DNA of 64,000 nt from Agrobacterium vaccinii (GTDB lineage Bacteria > Pseudomonadota > Alphaproteobacteria > Rhizobiales > Rhizobiaceae): positions 992,001 through 1,056,000 of the forward strand of contig NZ_CP054150.1 in the NCBI RefSeq assembly GCF_021310995.1, read 5' to 3'. Below are positions 18,143 to 28,122 of the stretch, piece after piece (positions within the stretch are counted from its first letter, which is position 1; each line of letters opens with the position of its first letter). The notes under the pieces are model-generated. The model did not search any database. It was not told the DNA's origin and was given only the letters and a program-made list of their open reading frames with translations. A program made the translations under genes and the position numbers.

Positions 18143-19297
18143 ATGCAACCACATATCAGAGGCTTGAATCTGCGACGCCAGATCTTTTTCTGGTTGGGTG
18201 CGCTCGTCGTCTTCATCGTGTTCCTCATGGTGTTCAGCTCCATCCTGCTGCCCTTCGTGGCAGGCATGGCGCTCGCTTATTTCCTCGATCCCATTGCGGA
18301 TTGGCTGGAGCGGCGCGGCTTGAGCCGCATGATGGCGAGTGTGATGATTCTCGTGTCCTTCGTGCTGCTCTTCACACTTTCGCTGATCATCATCATCCCG
18401 CTGGTGGTTGCGCAGGCCTCGGAATTCATCACCCGCATTCCGCAATATATTTCCTCGCTTCAACAACTCATCGCCGGAGCAGACTCCAACCTGCTGCCCG
18501 GCTGGGTCAGTTCCCAGATCGATACGGTTAAAGAGAATTTTTCCAAGTTGCTGGCCGAAGGTGCGGGATTTATTGGTACGCTGCTGACGCAAATCTGGAA
18601 CTCCGGCAAGTCGCTGGTGGATGTGATTTCGTTGCTCGTGGTGACGCCAGTCGTGGCGTTCTATCTGCTGTTGGACTGGGACCGGATGATTTCCAAGGTC
18701 GATAGCTGGATACCGCGTGACCATGTCGGCACCGTGCGCCAGATCGCACGCGACATGGACAGCACCATTGCAGGCTTCATTCGCGGGCAGGGGTCTCTCT
18801 GCCTCATCCTCGGCGTTTACTACGCTGTCGGCCTGTCGTTGGTCGGTCTGAATTTCGGATTGCTGATCGGGCTCTTCGCCGGTGCCATTAGCTTCATACC
18901 CTATGTCGGTTCCATGGTGGGGCTGGTGCTGGCCGTGGGCGTGGCGCTGGTTCAGTTCTGGCCGGATTATGTGGATGTGATTCTGGTGCTGGCTGTCTTC
19001 TTCTCCGGCCAATTCATCGAGGGTAACATCTTGCAGCCGAAGCTGGTCGGAAGCAGCGTTGGACTTCACCCTGTGTGGCTGATGTTTGCGCTGTTCGCGT
19101 TCGGTGCTCTCTTCGGTTTCGTCGGGCTTCTGGTGGCCGTACCTGCTGCTGCAGCGGTGGGTGTGCTGGTGCGTTTCGTGCTGTCGCGCTATCTGGACAG
19201 CGACCTTTACCATGGACGTGCAGCCAACCTGCCTTGGGAGGCCGAAGGGGCGCAGGTGGAGCAATTGCCGCCGAAAAAGATCGATTCCCAGAGCTGA
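18143..19297 (+). CDS. AI-2E family transporter (PerM-like permease)
   Basis: 384-residue polytopic membrane protein (PF01594) with about eight transmembrane stretches, a long extracytoplasmic region after the second pair, and the conserved [16 protein letters not shown] and [12 protein letters not shown] segments followed by [19 protein letters not shown]. Family members export small molecules or sodium; autoinducer export has been proposed only for some. It sits four bases before hdaA, an arrangement suggesting cotranscription with that replication regulator. Confidence 0.9.
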   Translation: MQPHIRGLNLRRQIFFWLGALVVFIVFLMVFSSILLPFVAGMALAYFLDPIADWLERRGLSRMMASVMILVSFVLLFTLSLIIIIPLVVAQASEFITRIPQYISSLQQLIAGADSNLLPGWVSSQIDTVKENFSKLLAEGAGFIGTLLTQIWNSGKSLVDVISLLVVTPVVAFYLLLDWDRMISKVDSWIPRDHVGTVRQIARDMDSTIAGFIRGQGSLCLILGVYYAVGLSLVGLNFGLLIGLFAGAISFIPYVGSMVGLVLAVGVALVQFWPDYVDVILVLAVFFSGQFIEGNILQPKLVGSSVGLHPVWLMFALFAFGALFGFVGLLVAVPAAAAVGVLVRFVLSRYLDSDLYHGRAANLPWEAEGAQVEQLPPKKIDSQS

Positions 19298-19301
19298 GCC
19301 G

Positions 19302-20015
19302 ATGAGCGAAAACAACAAAACCGGTGGTGCGCGGCCAAAGGCCGAGCAGTTGCCGCTTGCCTTCTCACACCAGACGGCGACCGGGCGCGACGATTTGCTG
19401 GTCGCAGCACCACTGCATGCTGCCGTCAGCATTGTCGATGAGTGGCCGCGCTGGCCGTCGCCGGTCGTCATTTTGGTCGGGCCTCAGGGCTCTGGGAAGT
19501 CTCATCTCGCCAGCATCTGGAAAAACACCAGCAATGCGGTCGCGATCATTCCCTTCAAGGATGCTGAAGCCGCCCGTCTGGCGGAACATGGCCCTGTGCT
19601 GTTCGAGGATGCCGATAGAAACGGCTTCGACGACACCGAACTCTTCCATGTCATCAACAGCGTGCGAGAGAACGGCACCTCGCTGCTGATCACGACGCGC
19701 GAGTGGCCCGCCGCATGGCCTGTGACGCTGCCTGACCTTCGCTCGCGCCTCAAGGCCGCGACGGTCGTGGAAATCGGTGAACCGGACGAGGATTTGCTGG
19801 GCCAGGTTTTGATGAAGCTCTTTGCAGACCGACAGCTTTACATGGATGACAAACTTGTCAGCTATATCGTTGCGAGGATGGAGCGTTCGCTCAACATGGC
19901 GCAGACGATCGTCGAGAGATTGGATCGTTTGGGCCTGTCGCGCGGCACGCGCATCAGCCGGGCCATGGCAGCAGAAGTGCTGACAGAGCTTGGCGGCAAC
20001 GTTGACGAGGATTGA
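19302..20015 (+). CDS. hdaA: DnaA-related regulatory inactivator (HdaA-like)
   Basis: 237-residue AAA+ protein related to DnaA domain III, lacking the DNA-binding domain IV. The N-terminal QLPLAFSH is the clamp-binding motif that recruits it to the sliding clamp; the Walker A motif is [10 protein letters not shown] and the Walker B position reads VLFEDAD. In Caulobacter and rhizobia HdaA stimulates ATP hydrolysis by DnaA after initiation and so prevents re-initiation. ATG 19302 follows the permease stop closely. The stop codon directly abuts a Pho-box-like array. Confidence 0.9.
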   Translation: MSENNKTGGARPKAEQLPLAFSHQTATGRDDLLVAAPLHAAVSIVDEWPRWPSPVVILVGPQGSGKSHLASIWKNTSNAVAIIPFKDAEAARLAEHGPVLFEDADRNGFDDTELFHVINSVRENGTSLLITTREWPAAWPVTLPDLRSRLKAATVVEIGEPDEDLLGQVLMKLFADRQLYMDDKLVSYIVARMERSLNMAQTIVERLDRLGLSRGTRISRAMAAEVLTELGGNVDED

Positions 20016-20044
20016 CTGTCACAGTTCCGTCGTCAAACTGTTAT
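20016..20044 (+). promoter_or_regulatory. Pho-box array upstream of ppk-ppx
   Basis: Three 7-mers at exact 11-bp spacing: CTGTCAC (20016), CCGTCGT (20027) and CTGTTAT (20038). The rhizobial PhoB consensus is CTGTCAT-N4-CTGTCAT, and the copies match it at 6, 5 and 6 of 7 positions. The array lies about 120 bp before the ppk start and immediately after the hdaA stop, so it would make ppk-ppx inducible by phosphate starvation. PhoB binding is inferred. Confidence 0.65.
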
Positions 20045-20167
20045 ACGGGCTTTAGGCATCGGACAGTGGTTTCAGGATCGCCCGATGCTTCAACACGATC
20101 GGGTGCATTGCGGGGCTCAAGCCTTTGTGCAGCGCTGATCAGCAGGTTTTAAAGGGCGGAGTATTTG

Positions 20168-22369
20168 ATGGATTCGGTAGTGCAGGAAGGTTCCAACGAG
20201 AACGTGCAGACGCCAACAGAGGTAGAGAACCTCTGGGATAGCCCGACACGCTTCGTGAACCGCGAATTCTCTTGGCTGCAGTTCAACCGCCGTGTTCTGG
20301 AAGAAACACTCAATACGGATCATCCGCTTTTGGAGCGCCTGCGGTTTCTCTCCATCTCCGCTGCCAACCTCGATGAATTCTTCATGGTGCGCGTCGCCGG
20401 TCTCGAAGGACAGGTGCGCCAGTCCATCACCGTCAAGACACCAGATGGCAAGACGCCCGCCGAGCAGCTCGAAAACATCCTGAAAGAAATCGACAATCTC
20501 CAGATGGAGCAGCAGGCGTCTCTCGCAGTCTTGCAGCAATATCTGGCGAAGGAAGACATTTACATCGTTCGCCCGGCCTCTCTCTCGGATGAAGATCGCG
20601 TCTGGCTTGAGAACGAGTTCGAGGCGCTGATCTTCCCGGTGCTGACGCCGTTGTCCATCGATCCGGCCCACCCGTTCCCGTTCATTCCGAACCTCGGCTT
20701 CTCCATGGGTCTGCAACTGGACAGCGTCAACGGTCGCGAGCCGATGACGGCCCTGTTGCGTCTGCCGCCTGCGCTCGACCGCTTCATTCGTTTGCCGGAC
20801 GAGAAGACCGCCGTTCGTTACATCACGCTGGAAGATGTCGTCGGTCTCTTCATCCACCGGCTGTACCCTGGCTACACCGTCCGCGGTTTCGGTACGTTCC
20901 GCATTATTAGAGACAGCGATATCGAGCTTGAGGAAGAAGCGGAAGATCTGGTCCGTTACTTCGAAAGCGCGCTGAAGCGTCGCCGTCGCGGCTCGGTCAT
21001 TCGCATCGAGACCGATAGCGAAATGCCGCCAGCGCTTCGACAGTTCGTGGTGCACGAGTTGGGCGTGCCGGATAATCGCGTTGCCGTTCTGCCGGGTCTC
21101 CTGGCGCTGAACACGATTTCGGAAATCGTCAAGGCACCACGCGACGACCTCAAATTCGAACCCTACAATGCGCGTTTCCCGGAGCGCGTGCGTGAGCATG
21201 CTGGCGATTGCCTCGCCGCCATCCGCGAAAAGGACATGGTGGTTCACCATCCCTATGAAAGCTTCGACGTGGTCGTGCAGTTCCTGCTGCAAGCGGCCCG
21301 CGATCCCAACGTTCTCGCCATCAAGCAGACGCTTTATCGTACCTCGAATGACAGCCCTATCGTACGCGCGCTGATCGACGCTGCCGATGCCGGTAAGTCG
21401 GTGACAGCTCTCGTCGAGCTGAAAGCGCGCTTTGACGAAGAGGCGAACATTCGCTGGGCGCGCGATCTGGAGCGTGCAGGCGTTCAGGTCGTTTTCGGCT
21501 TCATCGAATTGAAGACGCACTCCAAGATGTCCATGGTCGTGCGCCGTGAGGATGGCAAGCTGCGGACCTATTGTCACCTTGGTACCGGCAACTACCATCC
21601 GGTGACGGCAAAGGTTTACACGGACCTCTCCTTCTTCACCTGCAACCCGAAGATTGCCCATGACATGGCGAATATCTTCAACTTCATCACCGGTTACGGT
21701 GAGCCCGAAGAGGGCATGAAGTTGGCGGTCTCGCCTTACACCATGCGGTCGCGGATATTGAAGCACATTCATGATGAGACCGAACACGCGAAAAATGGTG
21801 TGCCGGCGGCCATCTGGATGAAGATGAACTCGTTGGTCGATCCTGAAATCATCGATTCGCTCTATCGCGCCAGCGAAGCCGGTGTCGAGATCGATCTCGT
21901 TATCCGTGGCATATGCTGCCTGCGTCCGCAGGTGCCTGGCCTCTCCGACAACATTCGCGTCAAGTCGATCGTCGGACGCTTCCTCGAGCACAGCCGTATC
22001 TTCTGCTTCGGTAATGGCTACGGCCTGCCATCCGACAAGGCTTTGGTCTACATCGGCTCGGCGGATATGATGCCGCGAAACCTTGATAGACGCGTTGAAA
22101 CCATGGTGCCGCTGGTCAATCCAACGGTGCACGAGCAGGTTCTTTCACAGATCATGCTGGGCAATCTCATTGACAACCAGCAGAGCTACGAGATACTGCC
22201 GGACGGAACGTCGAGGCGCATCGAGGTGCGCAAAGGCGAGGAACCGTTCAACGCGCAGCACTATTTCATGACCAATCCAAGCCTTTCTGGACGTGGTGAA
22301 GCCTTGAAATCCAGTGCGCCTAAACTGATTGCTGGGCTGATATCATCCCGCAAGAAACAGGCTGAATGA
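20168..22369 (+). CDS. ppk: polyphosphate kinase 1
   Basis: 733-residue PPK1, which reversibly moves the ATP gamma-phosphate onto inorganic polyphosphate chains. The family N-terminus [19 protein letters not shown] is clear. The autophosphorylated histidine is His451 ([10 protein letters not shown]) and the second catalytic His608 lies in [10 protein letters not shown]; the HLGTGNYHP and VYIGSADMM segments complete the phospholipase-D-like active site. ATG 20168 follows a TTG in the same frame; AAGGGCGGAG precedes it. It overlaps ppx by 4 bp, and a Pho-box array lies upstream. Confidence 0.97.
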   Translation: MDSVVQEGSNENVQTPTEVENLWDSPTRFVNREFSWLQFNRRVLEETLNTDHPLLERLRFLSISAANLDEFFMVRVAGLEGQVRQSITVKTPDGKTPAEQLENILKEIDNLQMEQQASLAVLQQYLAKEDIYIVRPASLSDEDRVWLENEFEALIFPVLTPLSIDPAHPFPFIPNLGFSMGLQLDSVNGREPMTALLRLPPALDRFIRLPDEKTAVRYITLEDVVGLFIHRLYPGYTVRGFGTFRIIRDSDIELEEEAEDLVRYFESALKRRRRGSVIRIETDSEMPPALRQFVVHELGVPDNRVAVLPGLLALNTISEIVKAPRDDLKFEPYNARFPERVREHAGDCLAAIREKDMVVHHPYESFDVVVQFLLQAARDPNVLAIKQTLYRTSNDSPIVRALIDAADAGKSVTALVELKARFDEEANIRWARDLERAGVQVVFGFIELKTHSKMSMVVRREDGKLRTYCHLGTGNYHPVTAKVYTDLSFFTCNPKIAHDMANIFNFITGYGEPEEGMKLAVSPYTMRSRILKHIHDETEHAKNGVPAAIWMKMNSLVDPEIIDSLYRASEAGVEIDLVIRGICCLRPQVPGLSDNIRVKSIVGRFLEHSRIFCFGNGYGLPSDKALVYIGSADMMPRNLDRRVETMVPLVNPTVHEQVLSQIMLGNLIDNQQSYEILPDGTSRRIEVRKGEEPFNAQHYFMTNPSLSGRGEALKSSAPKLIAGLISSRKKQAE

Positions 22370-23886
22370 CACGATCAGAAGCACAGGGGCGGCTTACCGG
22401 TCTCGCCCCCGTTTCCGTCATAGATATTGGTTCGAACTCCGTTCGTCTCGTTGTTTATGAAGGTCTCTCGCGCGCCCCTGCGGTGCTCTTCAATGAAAAG
22501 GTCCTCTGCGGGCTCGGTAAGGGCCTCGCGCTCACCGGTCGCATGGACGAGGAAGGCGTTACCCGCGCATTAGCAGCGTTGCGCCGTTTCCACGCGCTGT
22601 CGGAACAGGCGCAGGCCAAACAACTCTACGTGCTGGCCACCGCCGCTGCCCGTGAAGCGTCGAATGGCCCGGATTTCATCCGTGATGCCGAAGCTATTCT
22701 CGGCTGCGAAATCGAGGTGCTGTCCGGCGAGAAGGAAGCGCTCTATTCCGCCTATGGCGTCATCAGCGGTTTCCATGATGCAGACGGTATCGCCGGTGAC
22801 CTTGGCGGCGGTTCGCTGGAACTCATCGATATCAAGGGCACGACGTGCGGCGAGGGCATCACACTGCCACTTGGTGGTTTGCGTCTTTCCGAGCACTCTG
22901 GCGGCTCCATCGAAAGGGCTGCCAGCTTCACAAAAAAGCAGGTCAAGACCGCCAAGCTGCTCGCCAAGGGCGAGGGGCGGACTTTTTATGCCGTGGGTGG
23001 CACATGGCGTAACATCGCCAAGCTGCACATGGAAATCAGCGGCTATCCCCTGCACATGATGCAGGGCTATGAACTTCCGCTGGCCGATATGCTGAGCTTC
23101 TTGGACGAGGTCATTGCCTCCAAGGATAGCAAGGACCCTGCATGGCAGGCCGTTTCCAAGAACCGCCGCACGCTGTTGCCATTCGGTGCGGTTGCCATGC
23201 GCGAAGTGCTGGAGACCATGAAGCCCGCAAAGGTCGCCTTCTCGGCGCAGGGCGTTCGCGAAGGCTATCTCTATTCGCTGCTGCCGGAAGCCGAGAAAAG
23301 CGCAGATCCCCTGCTGGTGGTTGCGGATGAACTGGCAATCCTGCGCGCAAGGTCACCGGAACACGCCCGCGAGCTGGCCGACTGGAGCGGACGGACCGTT
23401 CCGATCTTCGGTATCGATGAAACACCTGAGGAAGCGCGCTATCGCCAAGCCGCCTGCCTGCTGGCGGATATTAGCTGGCGCGCGCATCCCGATTATCGCG
23501 GGCTTCAGGCGCTCAACATCATCGCCCATTCGTCCTTCATCGCCATCACCCATCCGGGCCGCGCCTATATTGCGCTTGCCAATTACTACCGGTTCGAGGG
23601 ACTGAACGATAACGGCGCGACGCAGAACCTGACGACGATCGCCGGTGAGAGAATGCAGGAGCTTGCCAAGCTGCTGGGCGGTCTGCTGCGGGTGATCTAT
23701 CTGTTCTCGGCATCCATGCCAGGCGTTGTCGATCACCTGAAATTCCGTAAATCCGAAAACCCCGATTGCGATCTGGAATTCGTGGTGCCGCATGAGTACA
23801 GCGATTTCGCCGGTGAGCGTCTCGAAGGACGCTTACAGCAACTGTCGAAGCTGACCGGAAAGCGTCTGGCTTTCGTTTTCGAATAA
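22366..23886 (+). CDS. ppx: exopolyphosphatase / Ppx-GppA family phosphatase
   Basis: 506-residue member of the ASKHA fold Ppx/GppA family, which removes terminal phosphate from polyphosphate (and in some enzymes pppGpp). Phosphate-loop signatures are [15 protein letters not shown] at the N-terminus and [21 protein letters not shown] and [12 protein letters not shown] also match. The length corresponds to Ppx forms with a helical C-terminal domain. The ATG lies inside the ppk stop (ATGA overlap), so synthesis and breakdown of polyphosphate are coupled in one operon. Confidence 0.95.
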   Translation: MTRSEAQGRLTGLAPVSVIDIGSNSVRLVVYEGLSRAPAVLFNEKVLCGLGKGLALTGRMDEEGVTRALAALRRFHALSEQAQAKQLYVLATAAAREASNGPDFIRDAEAILGCEIEVLSGEKEALYSAYGVISGFHDADGIAGDLGGGSLELIDIKGTTCGEGITLPLGGLRLSEHSGGSIERAASFTKKQVKTAKLLAKGEGRTFYAVGGTWRNIAKLHMEISGYPLHMMQGYELPLADMLSFLDEVIASKDSKDPAWQAVSKNRRTLLPFGAVAMREVLETMKPAKVAFSAQGVREGYLYSLLPEAEKSADPLLVVADELAILRARSPEHARELADWSGRTVPIFGIDETPEEARYRQAACLLADISWRAHPDYRGLQALNIIAHSSFIAITHPGRAYIALANYYRFEGLNDNGATQNLTTIAGERMQELAKLLGGLLRVIYLFSASMPGVVDHLKFRKSENPDCDLEFVVPHEYSDFAGERLEGRLQQLSKLTGKRLAFVFE

Positions 23887-23894
23887 AGAGACAA

Positions 23895-23922
23895 CAGGTG
23901 CCGCCCCATAGAGCGGCACCTG
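23895..23922. terminator. hairpin between convergent ppx and phytase-like genes
   Basis: A 10-bp perfect stem (CAGGTGCCGC / GCGGCACCTG) with an 8-base loop lies in the 43-bp gap between the two convergent genes. There is no proper T-run on either side, so it is a weak or Rho-assisted terminator or simply protects the mRNA ends. Confidence 0.5.
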
Positions 23923-23929
23923 CCTAATC

Positions 23930-25291
23930 TTATTTCGCGTCCAGCAAGTCTTGCACCTCAAGCAGCACGAACTCGTTGTCGTCTGCCTTGTCCAGCGCGC
24001 GGCCTGCCGAGAATGGCAGGTTATTGTCGTTGCCGACGATGATGTGCGTCGCATCGACCTTGTCGACATTCTCGATGGTGACGAACGGCATGGTGTAGAT
24101 GCCGTTGGCGCTGCCCTGTTTGGCCTTGTTGTCCGGGTCAGCGATCTTCATCAGGTCGATGTAGCCGATCTTGCGGGCGGCCTTGCCGACATTCGCATCG
24201 TTGAATTCGATCTTATAGATCCGCTTCAGCTTGGCAGGAACAGCAAAGCAATTGGTTTCCGGCTTCTTCGGGTCTGCGCAGGCTTTGTCTGTCGTGCCAG
24301 CGCCGTTGTCACGCTCTATGACGAGAGCCGTGCTGTCGTCCAGCATGTTGAAATCGCCTATGGCTTCACCGCCCTCGGCTAGAGGGTAGAGCCACGAGCG
24401 CCCGGTCCAGTTTTTGGAGGCGACGTCGAGTTCGATGATACGCAGGCCGGTTGCGCCGTCTTCGGTCTTCTCGACCTGACCGTCTGCAGTGTAGAGCGGA
24501 CCTTCCAGAAGGCCGTAAAGCTTGGAGCCATCCTTGGACATGGCCATGCCTTCATAACCACCCGAGCGCTTCAGGTTGAACGCTGGCATTTTCTGAGTCG
24601 GGTTGCCGGGCAGAGAAAGCGCCGGATGGTCGGGAGATTTGACGTCGATATCGCCAGCTTTTGTCGAGACCACATCCGTCAGCTTGCCGTCACGGGTGAA
24701 TTTCAGGATGTAGGGGCCGAATTCTTCGCCGACCCAGAAGCCGTCATTTGTTGGCTGGATGGATTCGACGTCGAAGTCCGCGCCTGTCAGATAACGCTTT
24801 TCCGAACCTTCCATGACGATGGGGAAGGGTGCTTTTTTGTCAGGGTCGGACAGGAAGACGGTTTCAAGCGCTGCTACCTTGCCATTGTCCCAATCGAATT
24901 TCAGGTGGTGCAGCATCAGCATTGCGTCGCTGGAATTCAGCTTGGAGCCGAAACCGTTGTCGGACAGGCTCCAGAACGTGCCATCGGCCATGGTCTTGAT
25001 ACCGGAAAAACCCTGCATGGCTTGACCGTTGAAAGGCATGGAGAGGCCGGTTGACCTGATACCATCCTTGCCCTGCACAGTGCCGAGGCCTTCCGCACGC
25101 TTGCGGTCCGCCGTGGTAAACTTCGCGGATGTCTTGAGATGCTCCGGCGCATCTGCCGGTGCCGGAATGATGGTGTTTGCCGGGATGATGGCCTGGGAAA
25201 CGAGCTTTGCGGGAAATTCCTTTTCCGCAGCGAAGGCCGAGGCCGTGCCAAGGGAAAAAATGGCGGCGGAGGCGAGGAAGATGGTCTTCAT
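23930..25291 (-). CDS. secreted phytase-like esterase protein
   Basis: 453-residue protein with a Sec signal peptide cleaved near AFA|AEKEF. The mature part matches the esterase-like activity of phytase family (PF13449), a predicted beta-propeller: FSGIKTMADGTFWSLSDNGFG is the conserved opening blade, and GFWVGEEFGPYILKF and YEGMAMSKDG follow. Family members are thought to act on phosphate esters in the periplasm; biochemical proof is limited. ATG 25291 is used because it gives the signal peptide; an ATG 21 bases upstream is less likely. A Pho-box-like array directly upstream supports a role in phosphate acquisition. Confidence 0.87.
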   Translation of the reverse strand: MKTIFLASAAIFSLGTASAFAAEKEFPAKLVSQAIIPANTIIPAPADAPEHLKTSAKFTTADRKRAEGLGTVQGKDGIRSTGLSMPFNGQAMQGFSGIKTMADGTFWSLSDNGFGSKLNSSDAMLMLHHLKFDWDNGKVAALETVFLSDPDKKAPFPIVMEGSEKRYLTGADFDVESIQPTNDGFWVGEEFGPYILKFTRDGKLTDVVSTKAGDIDVKSPDHPALSLPGNPTQKMPAFNLKRSGGYEGMAMSKDGSKLYGLLEGPLYTADGQVEKTEDGATGLRIIELDVASKNWTGRSWLYPLAEGGEAIGDFNMLDDSTALVIERDNGAGTTDKACADPKKPETNCFAVPAKLKRIYKIEFNDANVGKAARKIGYIDLMKIADPDNKAKQGSANGIYTMPFVTIENVDKVDATHIIVGNDNNLPFSAGRALDKADDNEFVLLEVQDLLDAK

Positions 25292-25341
25292 GGGGCACCT
25301 GTCGGTTTGCATCTGTAACGCAGGACCGTTAGGCAGACTTC

Positions 25342-25381
25342 ATGACAGGGGCGTAATGTAGCGTTGACGGTTTGATGACAT
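25342..25381 (-). promoter_or_regulatory. Pho-box array upstream of the phytase-like gene
   Basis: Read on the minus strand, ATGTCAT and CCGTCAA stand 11 bp apart, and an exact CTGTCAT stands at the fourth step of the same 11-bp register; the third unit is degenerate. The consensus unit is CTGTCAT. The array ends 50 bases before ATG 25291, where an activator site would be expected. PhoB binding is inferred from sequence only. Confidence 0.65.
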
Positions 25382-25396
25382 TTGCTGCGCCGGAAG

Positions 25397-26422
25397 TCAG
25401 GCGGCGACCGGCTGGCGGCTGAGCGCACAGACGCCGAGTGTCTGTCCGCGACCCTTCACGGCATGTTCTCCGAGATATTCGCTTCTTATGCCTTTCGGCA
25501 GCAGCAATTGGTGCGCCAGATCGGACGAGATGAGAACCGGATGACCCAGCATCTTGCTGAGTGATTCCAACCGCGCCGTGGTATTCACCGTGTCGCCGAA
25601 ATAGGTGATCTTGTGGTGATCGACGCCGATTTCAGCAGTGATGACAGGGCCGCCATGAATGGCGAAGCGCAACTTCGGCGACGTGCCGAAGCGCAGAAGC
25701 CATTCAGCGCGGTTGTTTTCGATGGTCGAGAGAATATCAAAGACGCAGTTGATACAGGCAGCACGGCGTATCGCCAGATGGTAGGGCCAGGTGATGATGG
25801 CGGCATCGCCGATATAGTCATCGATCACGCCGCCATGGCGCCTCACGGGACCGGCATAGGTCGAAAACAGCTCACCCAGATATTCCTGAGCCCGCAGATC
25901 TCCGTGGATTTCAGCGAAAGATGTCGAACCGACCAGATCAATGAACAGGAACACCCGTTCCTCGCTGACCGGGCGGCGATATCTGCCGAGAATGAGGTCG
26001 ATGAAAATATCGCGGCCCAGCAATTCACGCACACGCATGATGAAGACGATGATGGCGCAGACGCCGAGCGTGAACAGCAGCGTTTGCATTTCGGCATGCA
26101 CCGCGCGCCGCCAACTGACCGGGAAGATGCCTGTGGCCCACAAAATGGTGCCACCCAGACCGAAGCCGCAAAACACCAGCACGGCGTAAACGATCAGGCC
26201 GATCAATATGTAAGCCGGTGTCGGCAGCATGCTGATGCGGCGAGCAAGACCGGGCATGATATAGCCGCGCTCAAATGCAAGGATAGGCGCGCACGCGAAC
26301 AGAGCATAGGTCGCACCAATCAGCGCTCCGCCGCCATATTCCAGGAAGGCATAGGCCACACCGCTTCCGGCAATCGCCAGAAACAGCACGACATAGTCCA
26401 GCATGGCGAGAAATTTCCTCAT
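25397..26422 (-). CDS. membrane-anchored adenylate/guanylate cyclase domain protein
   Basis: 341-residue protein. The N-terminal 130 residues contain four predicted transmembrane helices. From about residue 155 a class III cyclase catalytic domain follows: FLFIDLVGSTSF with metal-binding Asp162, and VIDDYIGDAAI with Asp206. ITYFGDTVNTTARLESL near the C-terminus is the conserved region carrying the transition-state Asn/Arg. It probably makes cAMP; the guanylate alternative cannot be excluded. It stands alone and its signal is unknown. Confidence 0.9.
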   Translation of the reverse strand: MRKFLAMLDYVVLFLAIAGSGVAYAFLEYGGGALIGATYALFACAPILAFERGYIMPGLARRISMLPTPAYILIGLIVYAVLVFCGFGLGGTILWATGIFPVSWRRAVHAEMQTLLFTLGVCAIIVFIMRVRELLGRDIFIDLILGRYRRPVSEERVFLFIDLVGSTSFAEIHGDLRAQEYLGELFSTYAGPVRRHGGVIDDYIGDAAIITWPYHLAIRRAACINCVFDILSTIENNRAEWLLRFGTSPKLRFAIHGGPVITAEIGVDHHKITYFGDTVNTTARLESLSKMLGHPVLISSDLAHQLLLPKGIRSEYLGEHAVKGRGQTLGVCALSRQPVAA

Positions 26423-26634
26423 ATACGCTCTTTGCTTGCAGCGCAGGTGGAGACCATGCCGCTATCCTCGGGGACCGGAATGTGATTCCTCCGCGCTTGC
26501 GACTTTATTGTGGAAACCACCGGTCAAAAAGCGATGTTTCGGCAAAGCCTGGCGGATGGGTGCTGCCTGTGACCGACTTGCATCGGTCACGAAGACCACA
26601 TCCATTGGCGCAGTGTCGATTGATGTGGTGTCGC

Positions 26635-27801
26635 TTAGCTTGCCTCGGTTTCCTGAGGCAGTTCAAGCGCTTCCACTTTCTTGCCTGCGAAACGCAGTGC
26701 GACTTCGCCCCGGATCAGTTTCAAAGCTGGCTCACCAAAAAGATCGCGACGCCAGCCCGAAAGAGCAGCGACTTCAGCCTTTTCGCCCTCGGAAGCGATC
26801 TTGTCGAGATCTTCACTGTTGGCGATGACCTTGGCGGCAACGCCGTGCTTGTCTGCCGTCAACTTCAGCAGAACCTTGAGAAGCTCCACCGCAGCACCGG
26901 AACCTTCGGGCGAATGGCTCTGACGTGGAGCGTGCGGCATATCACCCTTCGGCAAGGCGAGGGCCGCATTGACGGTCTCGATGATGGCAGTGCCGGACGA
27001 GGAACGTTCCCAGCCCTTGGGGATGGTGCGAAGACGCGAGAGCGCATCCGCATCCTTCGGCTGCTGCTGGGCAATCTCGAAAATGGCATCGTCTTTCAAA
27101 ACACGCGAACGCGGCACATTGCGCGCGCGCGCCTCGCGTTCACGCCATGCTGCGACGAATTTCAGGATGGCAAGTTCGGTTGGTTTGCGAAGGCGCGATT
27201 TCAGCCGCAGCCATGCATCATCGGGATGCATGTCGTAGGTATCGACCGATTCCAGAATATCCATCTCTTCCTTCAGCCAGGAGGAGCGGCCATCACGTTC
27301 TAGCTGTGCCTTCAGAGCCAGATAGACATCGCGCAGATGCGTGACATCCGCCAGTGCGTAGTCCAGCTGCTTTTCGGTCAGCGGACGGCGGCTCCAGTCG
27401 GTGAAGCGCGAGGACTTGTCGATCTGAACGTTTTTGATTCTCTGGACAAGCTGATCGTATGAAATCGAGTCGCCGAAGCCACAGACCATGGCCGCAACCT
27501 GCGTATCGAAAATCGGGTGCGGAATGAGGCCGCCCAGATGGTGGACGATTTCGATATCCTGACGCGCGGCATGAAACACCTTGATGACACTGGTATCGGC
27601 CATAAGTTCGAACAGAGGCGTCAGATCGATGTCTTTTGCCAAGGGATCGACCAGCACTTCAAGCGTCGGGCTTGCCATCTGCACGAGGCAGAGCTGCGGC
27701 CAGAACGTGGTCTCGCGCAAGAATTCCGTGTCGATGGTGATGAAATCGGATTTCGCCAGTTCCTTACAGGCTTCGGCGAGTGCTGCGGTTGTGTCGATCA
27801 T
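26635..27801 (-). CDS. rnd: ribonuclease D
   Basis: 388-residue 3'-5' exoribonuclease that trims tRNA and other small RNAs. The DEDD catalytic residues sit in ITIDTEFLRE (exo I), VFHAARQDIEIV (exo II) and DVTHLRDVYLAL (exo III). At least one HRDC domain follows (about residues 210-290). It is monocistronic, with the 3' end about 210 bases from the cyclase gene start region and divergent from aspS. Confidence 0.95.
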   Translation of the reverse strand: MIDTTAALAEACKELAKSDFITIDTEFLRETTFWPQLCLVQMASPTLEVLVDPLAKDIDLTPLFELMADTSVIKVFHAARQDIEIVHHLGGLIPHPIFDTQVAAMVCGFGDSISYDQLVQRIKNVQIDKSSRFTDWSRRPLTEKQLDYALADVTHLRDVYLALKAQLERDGRSSWLKEEMDILESVDTYDMHPDDAWLRLKSRLRKPTELAILKFVAAWREREARARNVPRSRVLKDDAIFEIAQQQPKDADALSRLRTIPKGWERSSSGTAIIETVNAALALPKGDMPHAPRQSHSPEGSGAAVELLKVLLKLTADKHGVAAKVIANSEDLDKIASEGEKAEVAALSGWRRDLFGEPALKLIRGEVALRFAGKKVEALELPQETEAS

Positions 27802-28122
27802 TGTTTTTTGCCAGTCAATGGAAAGTACGGAACTTACTTTCCCTTTGAAGCGCCCATGTCAATACAAAGGCGGCTGTTCTTGTCCGTCTGTCCCGTCTTT
27901 CTGGACCAAATCTGGCGGTTGCTTGGGGTTTTGAGGCCGTTCGTTGCACATATCATCTCGAAAGCACGTCAACGGCGGCGCGCAGTCGAGAGAAGAGATG
28001 GGTTGGGAAATGGCACAAAATCGCGCTTTGCCTTGACAAATCGGGCAGGCCATGCGCTTTTCCGCCCGATTTAGAATACGCGATACACGTGCGTGATCGC
28101 CGCTATGTTTCAGGATAACAAA
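27802..28122. promoter_or_regulatory. divergent rnd/aspS intergenic region with a promoter-proximal inverted repeat
   Basis: This 321-bp gap has no supported gene. At 28033 a TTGACA occurs, and a 9-bp inverted repeat (AAATCGGGC at 28038, GCCCGATTT at 28064) begins inside it. The repeat could be an operator or a leader hairpin upstream of aspS. No well-spaced -10 box goes with this TTGACA, so the promoter call is weak. Confidence 0.35.

Noticed and set aside
17906..19471. Long upstream extension of the purM frame
   Set aside because: The extra 500 or so codons are antisense to the AI-2E permease gene; ATG 17905 gives the normal PurM start.
20117..22132. 671-codon open frame antisense to ppk
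   Set aside because: Composition is a His/Arg/Glu-rich shadow of ppk with no domain; ppk has all catalytic residues.
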